Part shown: positions 15,586 through 21,030 of the stretch, one piece after another
Numbering within the stretch: the stretch's first letter is position 1
Layout of the letters: every line of letters starts with the position of its first letter
IMG/VR virus record: IMGVR_UViG_3300027146_000125
Coordinates: 1 to 21,255 of that record
Source: a virus
Direction: 5' to 3' (one strand)
Length of the DNA stretch: 21,255 bases
Notes under the pieces: model-generated
Database searches by the model: none
Seen by the model: the letters and a program-made list of their open reading frames with translations, nothing else
What the model was told of the DNA's origin: nothing
Position numbers and translations under genes: made by a program

Positions 15586-16020
15586 TTAGTTGCACCAGCT
15601 TTGTTTAGCTTCGCCATAGTACTCACGAGCAAAGCCATTAGCAATCAATCCAGCACGTAGGCTTTGGCCATTGATTAGAATATCGCCTAATACTCTTCCA
15701 CCAAACTTGTCCCAACCGTACATGGTAACTTGGAACTTGCCGCCTTGTGCAATTGCCTTCTTAGTGAAGGCACTAGCTGCTTCTCCGCGTTGTGCTTCGC
15801 TTGGGCACATGGCTCTGTGGCCTTTCTCTGGAGTGTCTACACCAAACACACGAATAGCCAATTCTGGCTTAAATGGTGCGGGTAAGAATGGTGCAGAGAT
15901 TACAACCGTATCCCCGTCAGTGACACGCAGGATCTGTGCGTCGTAGGTTGCGCCCTGTGGCGTCTTTTGTGCAAATACTAGCAAGGGTAAGCATAGCAAT
16001 AATAGTAAAAATTTCTTCAT
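15586..16020 (-). CDS. Secreted thermonuclease (staphylococcal nuclease family)
   Basis: Signal peptide MKKFLLLLLCLPLLVFA with a likely cut before QKT. The SNase fold then covers the rest: DGDTVV (35-40, Ca-binding Asp), RVFGVDTPE (57-65, equivalent to SNase Arg35, Asp40, Thr41, Glu43), RGEAAS (78-83) and KFGGRVLGD (105-113, Arg109 equivalent to Arg87). All catalytic positions are present. Cys72 and Cys143 may form a disulphide, fitting periplasmic export. It would cleave DNA or RNA in the periplasm or outside the cell. TTGGAG precedes ATG 16020, and the 60-bp gap upstream holds a promoter-like signal, so this starts a unit with the lipoprotein, lipase and small proteins. Possible roles are destroying incoming competitor DNA or nucleotide scavenging. 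Confidence 0.92.
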   Translation of the reverse strand: MKKFLLLLLCLPLLVFAQKTPQGATYDAQILRVTDGDTVVISAPFLPAPFKPELAIRVFGVDTPEKGHRAMCPSEAQRGEAASAFTKKAIAQGGKFQVTMYGWDKFGGRVLGDILINGQSLRAGLIANGFAREYYGEAKQSWCN

Positions 16021-16041
16021 ATATACTCCAATAAGTGCTAA

Positions 16042-16070
16042 TATTTAGTTATAAAAATAGTATTTTGCAA
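16042..16070 (-). promoter_or_regulatory. Sigma70-like promoter for the nuclease-lipoprotein-lipase unit
   Basis: Minus strand: TTGCAA (16065-16070), a 17-bp spacer, then TAAATA (16042-16047), 21 nt before ATG 16020. TTGGAG follows as ribosome site. An overlapping TATAAC could serve as an alternative -10. The signal lies fully within the 60-bp non-coding gap. Confidence 0.5.
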
Positions 16071-16080
16071 TCCTAGCAAA

Positions 16081-16797
16081 TTAACCCCAATACTTAGATG
16101 AATCTAACTTATCCCAGTAGGCTTTGTTGTTGCGATTAACAAAATTCTTAACTAGGTATTTGGCCATGCCCATATAGCCCATCTTCTTAAATCTACGAGA
16201 GTCTTGTCCAAAGTGATGTCGTATAATTCTAAACTTTCTTGGGCTGTACTTGCGGGATAAAAAGAAGTCTTCTGATGTTGCAAACTGCTCCGGAAAGCCA
16301 CCATACTGTTCAAACTTATCCCTGCGTGTCAGCATGAATGCGCCAACAGCAAAAGGACTAACGTATTTCAATACATGATTAATCAAGTTAAATGCTGTGA
16401 ATCCAATCTTTGCTCGCAAGTCTTTGTCATAACATTTAATGTTTAGGCCGATGAGATCTAAATTCTTAGACTCGATCAAATTAACAGCATCATGTATTAC
16501 AGTGTCCTTGAAGAAACGCACATCCGCATCAATGAACAATATGTAAGGAGTAGTGACCAGATGTGCTCCATTGTTCTTGGCTAGTGAGACAGGGCCGCCG
16601 TCAATGATTTCAACACGTAATCCGTAGCTGTTATCTTTAATCACTTGTCTAGTGTTGTCCGTGGAGCAGTCAGCAATGATAACTCTAGTATTGCCTATAG
16701 CTTGTCCACGTAGTGAATCTAACAAATGATGAATGTAGTTCTCTTCATTCTTGCAAGGAACCACTATGGTAATCTTATCGCTTATTGTCGTTTGCAT
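16081..16797 (-). CDS. Family 2 glycosyltransferase (GT-A fold), 238 aa
   Basis: Nucleotide-sugar-dependent glycosyltransferase. The N-terminal GT2 pattern is clear: IVVPCKNEENYIHHLLDSL (11-29), IADCSTDNTR (41-50), ILFIDADVRF (86-95) with the metal-binding D-A-D at 90-92, GAFMLTRRDKFEQYGGF (152-168), and the acceptor-side E-D pair at 176-177 (TSEDFFLSRKYSPRK). A hydrophobic stretch near 131-156 could associate with membrane but is not a clear transmembrane helix. It starts 21 nt after the PlcP-like gene with AGAAGG near the ATG and shares its transcript. A lipid acceptor such as diacylglycerol would complete lipid remodelling. However, the known Agt enzymes of that pathway are, as I recall, larger and of a different fold, so LPS or another surface glycan is an equal alternative. 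Confidence 0.88.
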   Translation of the reverse strand: MQTTISDKITIVVPCKNEENYIHHLLDSLRGQAIGNTRVIIADCSTDNTRQVIKDNSYGLRVEIIDGGPVSLAKNNGAHLVTTPYILFIDADVRFFKDTVIHDAVNLIESKNLDLIGLNIKCYDKDLRAKIGFTAFNLINHVLKYVSPFAVGAFMLTRRDKFEQYGGFPEQFATSEDFFLSRKYSPRKFRIIRHHFGQDSRRFKKMGYMGMAKYLVKNFVNRNNKAYWDKLDSSKYWG

Positions 16798-16818
16798 TGG
16801 CCTTCTACCTTAAAATTA

Positions 16819-17700
16819 TTAAACTTTAACTGCCACTTCATTGACGCTAGAGCTAGTTCGCAACTCATCTGGTCCTTGAATGCCAGTTCTATTCTTCCCG
16901 GAACGTCCTGAGGATTGTTCACGTGAACTGCTATCAGTATTAGTATCCACACGGTCTTTCTCCTTGGTCCAAGTTATGATTTCCCAACGGCCGGTATGAT
17001 GCTCAACTAACGCAGTACACGATTCAACCCAGTCACCATCATTCATATACATAACACCATTGATCTGTTTAATCTCTGCGTGATGTATGTGTCCACATAT
17101 AACCCCATCAAAGCCACGTTTCTTACAGTAGTTGGCTAGATTTTCTTCAAACTTGAACATAAAGTCTACGGCTTTTTTAACACGGTGCTTAAGAAACTTG
17201 CTAATGCTAAAGTACCCAAAACCCATGCGATGACGTAGCCAATTGTACTTACTATTGATACTAAGGATGATATCATATGCTTTATCTCCTAAGAAGGCTA
17301 GCCAAGGTGCTAGACGTGTAATGCCGTCAAACAGGTCGCCATGAGTGACTAGGTAGTGCTTGCCGTCTGCACCTATGTGTTCTATTTGATTGTGTATTTC
17401 TACTAGACCAAAACTAAACCCATATGGTATCATTGGTCTTAAGAATTCGTCGTGATTGCCTGCTACATAAACTACACGAGTGCCACGCTTGGCATGACCT
17501 AGCACACGACGAACAACGTTAGTATGACTTTGTTTCCAACGCCACTTGTTTTGTTGTATGCGCCACGCATCTATTATATCGCCTACTAGATATAATGTGT
17601 CGCAAGAGTTGTGTTTGAGAAAATTGTTTAACTTATCCGCTTGACAGTCTTTAGTTCCGAGGTGCACATCACTAACAAAGATTGAGCGGTATGTCTTCAT
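16819..17700 (-). CDS. plcP: PlcP-like metallophosphoesterase (COG2908; phospholipase C type)
   Basis: A calcineurin-like phosphoesterase with the complete metal set: SDVHLG (10-15), GDIIDAW (40-46), GNHDEF (81-86), THGDLFD (119-125), GHIHHAEI (203-210) and GDWVESCTALVEH (222-234). The last block, GNHDE and the roughly 250-aa core match the alphaproteobacterial PlcP branch, which removes phospholipid headgroups to give diacylglycerol under phosphate starvation. E. coli LpxH has GNRDF and GHTHRP and is shorter; here His83 replaces its lipid-X-contacting Arg, so LpxH activity is less likely. Residues 248-293 are an extra Ser/Arg/Asn-rich tail I cannot explain. ATG 17700 fits the family start, but it lacks a Shine-Dalgarno and has GTAAATA ending 6 nt upstream, below a Pho-box-like repeat. 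The glycosyltransferase follows in the same unit. Family call firm; PlcP function likely but unproven. Confidence 0.82.
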   Translation of the reverse strand: MKTYRSIFVSDVHLGTKDCQADKLNNFLKHNSCDTLYLVGDIIDAWRIQQNKWRWKQSHTNVVRRVLGHAKRGTRVVYVAGNHDEFLRPMIPYGFSFGLVEIHNQIEHIGADGKHYLVTHGDLFDGITRLAPWLAFLGDKAYDIILSINSKYNWLRHRMGFGYFSISKFLKHRVKKAVDFMFKFEENLANYCKKRGFDGVICGHIHHAEIKQINGVMYMNDGDWVESCTALVEHHTGRWEIITWTKEKDRVDTNTDSSSREQSSGRSGKNRTGIQGPDELRTSSSVNEVAVKV

Positions 17701-17706
17701 ATACCA

Positions 17707-17741
17707 TATTTACCGCCCAATCGATTACATAATGATTACAA
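17707..17741 (-). promoter_or_regulatory. Pho-box-like direct repeat and -10 before plcP-like gene
   Basis: Minus strand: TTGTAAT (17735-17741), 4 nt, ATGTAAT (17724-17730), 11 nt, then TAAATA (17707-17712). The exact repeat TGTAATC recurs with an 11-bp period, the geometry of PhoB boxes (CTGTCAT-N4-CTGTCAT). Each half matches 5 of 7 consensus bases. Distance to the -10 agrees with PhoB promoters such as E. coli phoA, and no -35 hexamer is present (TCATTA at that place). The -10 ends 6 nt before ATG 17700. Confidence 0.45.
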
Positions 17742-17743
17742 TG

Positions 17744-18163
17744 TTAAAAACTATTGTTGAACCAACCTATTTTGCGGCCTTCAGCAATGCGGTTATCATA
17801 TTCGGCAACAGAGCCAGGAAAACGCCAAGCCCAACAAGCGACAAGTCCCATAAAAATTGCGGTACTGATAATTCCAATTGGTTTAACTCCTGTAAAGAAC
17901 ATGATTAGTAGACTAACACTCATGCTGGCCAGCATAAAGAACTTTAGCTTTAAGGGGAACACACGTTTTTGATTCCAGTTTGTAATAAACGGTCCAAAGG
18001 TCTTGTGATTCATAATCCAGGCATGCATACGTGGACTGCTCTTGGCAAAGCAATAGGCTGCGAATACCACAAACGGGCTATAGGGAATACCCGGAGTAAC
18101 AACTCCAATGTAGGCCATACCTAAACTTAAAAATCCTAAACAATTCCAAAACAGTTTTTTCAT
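17744..18163 (-). CDS. YbaN-family (DUF454) inner-membrane protein
   Basis: A 139-aa DUF454 protein. I chose ATG 18163, which overlaps the radical SAM stop as ATGA, rather than an upstream TTG at 18175. The family pattern is clear: LGFLSLGMAYIGVVTPGIPYSPF (hydrophobic first segment), AAYCFAKSSPRMHAWIMNHKTFGPFITNW (the F-x-x-S-[SN]-P-R and FGP block), then a second hydrophobic hairpin (LKFFMLASMSVSLLIMFF and IGIISTAIFMGLVACWAW). Three or four membrane segments are expected in the inner membrane. The biochemical role of YbaN proteins is not established. The gene is coupled to the HNH and radical SAM genes and followed by the plcP promoter. Its presence in a phage is unusual and adds to the membrane-related cargo. 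Confidence 0.88.
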   Translation of the reverse strand: MKKLFWNCLGFLSLGMAYIGVVTPGIPYSPFVVFAAYCFAKSSPRMHAWIMNHKTFGPFITNWNQKRVFPLKLKFFMLASMSVSLLIMFFTGVKPIGIISTAIFMGLVACWAWRFPGSVAEYDNRIAEGRKIGWFNNSF

Positions 18164-19029
18164 GCTAATCCCCAACTTCCTTCGCTCTTACGAGCTTGTA
18201 AATCAAATCCATTTTTGCACTGCGATTTAGGACATGCTCTAGGGCCAGTATCTAACGACACAGTCTGTGCAAATATATTTCCCATAGGAGCATGGCTCTT
18301 ACACCAGCCTCTCCATACATCGCCAAAGTTATCAATTACAATCTGTGTTACTCCGGCCCAACAAAGATGTCCAAAATAATTGTTTAAATGATTAACTCTT
18401 TTAAACTCTATAGTAGATTCTACTTGTTGCTTATTATATATGTCAATTCCTTGCGCTGTATAATATTCATTCCATTGTTCTTTAGAATAGTTTAGGTATT
18501 TGTTATTGCCTTTGGTAAAATTGTCGTATAAGAACTGTAGTTGAACATTTACATTTTTATGTTTAAGAATGTTATAACATTCGTGTTGTTTTGCCCAGTT
18601 TTCAGGAGTCACTGCAACATAGACTGTAGAGTTTATATGCTTGTTAACAGCGTTCACAACATTTAAAAAATGATCAAAGTCTTCTGTAGCATGATAGGTA
18701 AGAGATAGATCATACAGGTTAGGAGCCATGTGTGTCCACTGCTCTATACTGGCTTGGCCGTTAGATATTAATTTAAACTTAATTCTAGAATCTTTGTTAG
18801 ATAGAATAACGTATTGTAAGGCTAGACTAAGTGTAGGTTCGCCACCATTGACATCTATTCTAACATTAGAGAACGCCTGACTTTGATCAACTAAGTGAGC
18901 AAATGCCAGGCTGAGTTTGTCATGGTCCGGAAATAAGTTATTACCTGCTTTTAATTCCCAACTGCAGTAGGAACAATCTAAGTTACAACTATTGCCAAGA
19001 CTCCATTCTATTTGTAGTGTATCCGTCAC
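18160..19029 (-). CDS. Radical SAM enzyme, substrate unknown
   Basis: The 289-aa protein has the 4Fe-4S motif NSCNLDCSYCSW (Cys15, Cys19, Cys22, C-x3-C-x2-C) at the start of the barrel, then the SAM-contacting NGGEPTL block and KLISNGQ. The C-terminal part has five further cysteines (HLCWAG, RGWCKSH, ACPKSQCKNGF plus spacing), suggesting an auxiliary cluster of SPASM or twitch type. Start is GTG 19029, overlapping the HNH stop as GTGA; the end overlaps the YbaN start as ATGA. It lacks the motif spacing of viperins (CNYKCGFC type) and of QueE, whose proteins are shorter. No candidate precursor peptide lies next to it. Possible roles are peptide, tRNA or nucleotide modification; none is supported over the others. 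Confidence 0.88.
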   Translation of the reverse strand: MTDTLQIEWSLGNSCNLDCSYCSWELKAGNNLFPDHDKLSLAFAHLVDQSQAFSNVRIDVNGGEPTLSLALQYVILSNKDSRIKFKLISNGQASIEQWTHMAPNLYDLSLTYHATEDFDHFLNVVNAVNKHINSTVYVAVTPENWAKQHECYNILKHKNVNVQLQFLYDNFTKGNNKYLNYSKEQWNEYYTAQGIDIYNKQQVESTIEFKRVNHLNNYFGHLCWAGVTQIVIDNFGDVWRGWCKSHAPMGNIFAQTVSLDTGPRACPKSQCKNGFDLQARKSEGSWGLA

Positions 19030-19538
19030 CTTAAGTACTCAAGCCATTCACTATGCCTTACTTGAAAAGGCATTGCTTTACGCTTATTTACTAGTTCGTA
19101 GAAGCTGGGCTTGTGTGGCTTAAACTTAGGAACAATCTTTTTATTATTACCTTTGCTGGCATTGCAGGGACCGCAGGCGGTAACACAGTTTTCAAATGTA
19201 GTCTTACCACCTAGACTGGTTGGTAGTACATGATCTAATGTACAGTGTTTCTTTTCTAGATTGCAGCCACAATAGGCACAGTGATAGTTGTCACGCAGAA
19301 ATACATTGCTTTTACTAAATCGAATAGCTATTTTAGGTTTCATGTACTCTTTGAGAATAACAATACTAGGTACAGCAGTTTCCCAGCGAGCTGATCTTAC
19401 AATCCAATTATCGTGCCAAGCTAATACTGTGGCTTTATCTAAGACCATGTATTTGATTGCGTCCTGCCAAGTAATTGTACTAAGCGGCAGAAAGCTGACT
19501 GGTGCGCCGGTGGCGTTGAGTAATAGCGTATCTGACAT
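19026..19538 (-). CDS. HNH endonuclease (HNH_5 type), 170 aa
   Basis: The N-terminal part (LLLNATGAPVSFLPLSTITWQDAI) and the middle (RFSKSNVFLRDNYHCAYCG) match the common bacterial and phage family of about 170-aa HNH proteins. The HNH module has a zinc site from Cys87/Cys90 and Cys122/Cys125, catalytic LDHVLPTSLGG (Asp102-His103), FENCVTAC with Asn117, and CNASKGN. It is expected to nick or cut DNA; phage members include homing nucleases and genome-processing enzymes. It is not embedded in another gene and has no intron signs nearby, so homing is not shown. A sigma70-like promoter lies upstream. The ribosome site before ATG 19538 is weak. It heads the coupled HNH, radical SAM and YbaN set. 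Confidence 0.92.
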   Translation of the reverse strand: MSDTLLLNATGAPVSFLPLSTITWQDAIKYMVLDKATVLAWHDNWIVRSARWETAVPSIVILKEYMKPKIAIRFSKSNVFLRDNYHCAYCGCNLEKKHCTLDHVLPTSLGGKTTFENCVTACGPCNASKGNNKKIVPKFKPHKPSFYELVNKRKAMPFQVRHSEWLEYLR

Positions 19539-19576
19539 TTTGGGTAATCATTTCTTTATTGTACGAAACAGCTTGT

Positions 19577-19605
19577 ATTATACAGCCGTTTAGGTATTTA
19601 CGCAA
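19577..19605 (-). promoter_or_regulatory. Sigma70-like promoter for HNH, radical SAM and YbaN genes
   Basis: Minus strand: TTGCGT (19600-19605), 17-bp spacer, perfect TATAAT (19577-19582), about 38 nt before ATG 19538. The -35 overlaps the 3' end of the YqgE-like gene. A GTAAATAC box (core 19595-19600) lies within the same stretch, overlapping that gene's stop codon. Confidence 0.55.
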
Positions 19606-20146
19606 GTAATTTTTGAACAAATTCCGAACCAGAATGCTCAATAGAGCTAGTCCATTGGTCTGTTCCGTCTAGTCCAAAAACTCCTTCTTGCGTTGGAGTT
19701 GCTGTTAGCCAACTGAACGCATGATTGTAAGGGCTTACACCGTTAAGTTCATTTTCTAGTTGGTCCGGAGTCCATGCACATAATCCAACTATGAGTCTCC
19801 AGTAGTTTGGACAGTCGCCCATTGCTAGTCTCTGCAATAGATCTGCGTGTGAACTAATACTAAACTGATTATTAATTTGCATTGTGTTTTCACAAGCCCA
19901 TTCTGCACTATGTATCATAGTAAGAGCTTTTACATTAACTGGACCACCTACATACATAAATCCGTCAATGTCGCAATCTACATTGCAATTTTGTGCAAAC
20001 TCTCTAATGGGCATTTTACTAACTTTATTAAGCACTAGCCCCATACTACCGCGGGCATGATTCTCTGTAACATAGATTACAGTCTTTTGCCAAAAGTTTC
20101 CCCTCACACTAGGAGGAGCAATTAAAAGTTTACCAGTTAAATTCAT
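19598..20146 (-). CDS. YqgE/AlgH (UPF0301) family protein, 182 aa
   Basis: Family marks are LTGKLLIAPPSV (3-14), FWQKTVIYVTEN (18-29), GSMGLVLNK (33-41), FMYVGGPVN (63-71), WRLIVGLCAWTPDQLENEL (116-134) and a C-terminal aromatic helix region. Length is typical (180-190). It is a soluble cytoplasmic protein of unsettled function; AlgH was first linked to alginate regulation in Pseudomonas, and in bacteria the gene often sits beside ruvX. Start ATG 20146 shares one base with the transglycosylase stop (TAATG) and has no Shine-Dalgarno, so translation is probably coupled. It has more Cys (Cys54, 58, 85, 112, 123) than I would expect. Why a phage carries it is unknown; a host-regulator mimic is one possibility. 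Confidence 0.9.
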   Translation of the reverse strand: MNLTGKLLIAPPSVRGNFWQKTVIYVTENHARGSMGLVLNKVSKMPIREFAQNCNVDCDIDGFMYVGGPVNVKALTMIHSAEWACENTMQINNQFSISSHADLLQRLAMGDCPNYWRLIVGLCAWTPDQLENELNGVSPYNHAFSWLTATPTQEGVFGLDGTDQWTSSIEHSGSEFVQKLLA

Positions 20147-21030
20147 TATGCAAATCTTTGTATAGAACTCTTTACGTCAGCGATAGTAATGGATCCATCT
20201 TTGTTTTTATCCAAACCTTTATTTTGTTTGTACACCAAATCACTACTTAGGTTTGTTCCCGGTACTTTGCCGCCGCCTTGTTGTCCTAGTACAAAATCAT
20301 CAGGATACCCAACAAACTTAGGCATAAACACTGCCATATATAAATCACCTAGATCCATTCCTGGTCTAACACCTACCATTTTAAAATACTTGTAGACATA
20401 GTCTAGTTGTTCAACTGCAGACATTCCTCGTAATGCTTCTACACTAGTTCCTAATGATCTAGCTGTGTCTGGCATAAACTGTATAAGTCCTGTAGCTCCT
20501 GACTGTTTGTTAACAGCTGCCGGATCAACTCTAGACTCCATTTTCATAATAGCTAATAAATTTTTACTGCTTACACCTAATGCATCTGCAATCTTATCTA
20601 ACTTTTTATTAAAATTAGGATCTTGAATTGCACTAGTATCTATACTACTTGCACTAGGTGCTGCTTTAACATCTGCAGGTGTACTTTTAATTAGCTTACC
20701 AGCAACATCAGGTTTTGATTTTAGAACGTCATTTAATTTAGCAACTGTGGCAGGTCCCGGATCTCCATCAACTGTTAATCCGTTATCTGTTTGAAACTTC
20801 TTAACTGCATCCACAGTCTCCGGGCCACGGATTCCATCAACGCCATGCTTTGGTAGAGGATAACCTAATGCAATCAAAGCTTTCTGTACATCTGCTACTT
20901 CTGTGCCACGACGACCTTTAGGAACATCTACAGTAAATGATCCTAATTTATCTTTAGTTCTAGGAGCACCGGGTTCAGATCCAGACGGTCCAAACTTTTC
21001 ATTTATAATTTTAAATTCGTTAAATCTCAT
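20146..21030 (-). CDS. Lytic transglycosylase with PG-binding domain and EF-hand, possibly packaged
   Basis: A 294-aa peptidoglycan-degrading enzyme. Residues about 37-102 form a PG_binding_1 domain (GTEVADVQKALIALGYPL, then DGIRGPETVDAVKKFQ and LTVDGDPGP). Residues about 140-260 form an SLT domain with catalytic Glu165 in MKMESRVDP and the GATGLIQFMPDTARSLG motif (178-194). Residues 274-285 (DKNKDGSITIAD) are a complete EF-hand calcium loop. The N-terminus MRFNEFKIINE resembles T4 internal-protein capsid-targeting peptides, with I-N-E fitting the prohead-protease cleavage rule. It may therefore be a virion enzyme that helps genome entry rather than a lysis enzyme; no signal peptide is present. 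Start ATG 21030 overlaps the previous stop (ATGA). Function firm, packaging inferred. Confidence 0.92.
   Translation of the reverse strand: MRFNEFKIINEKFGPSGSEPGAPRTKDKLGSFTVDVPKGRRGTEVADVQKALIALGYPLPKHGVDGIRGPETVDAVKKFQTDNGLTVDGDPGPATVAKLNDVLKSKPDVAGKLIKSTPADVKAAPSASSIDTSAIQDPNFNKKLDKIADALGVSSKNLLAIMKMESRVDPAAVNKQSGATGLIQFMPDTARSLGTSVEALRGMSAVEQLDYVYKYFKMVGVRPGMDLGDLYMAVFMPKFVGYPDDFVLGQQGGGKVPGTNLSSDLVYKQNKGLDKNKDGSITIADVKSSIQRFA

Noticed and set aside
16819-17700. Annotation as LpxH (UDP-2,3-diacylglucosamine hydrolase)
   Set aside because: Automatic pipelines often give this name to COG2908 members, but GNHDE in place of GNRDF, GHIHH in place of GHTHRP and the GDWVESCTALVEH block fit the PlcP branch better. 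Kept as an alternative only.
17744-18175. TTG start at 18175 for the YbaN-family gene
   Set aside because: ATG 18163 overlaps the radical SAM stop as ATGA and begins exactly where the family N-terminus begins.
18160-19029. Viperin-like antiviral or QueE-like radical SAM identity
   Set aside because: The cysteine motif context differs from viperin and the protein is longer than QueE, with extra C-terminal cysteines; no supporting neighbours.
19026-19538. Homing endonuclease inserted in an intron or intein
   Set aside because: The gene lies in a normal operon with its own promoter and a coupled downstream gene; neither flank shows a split gene.
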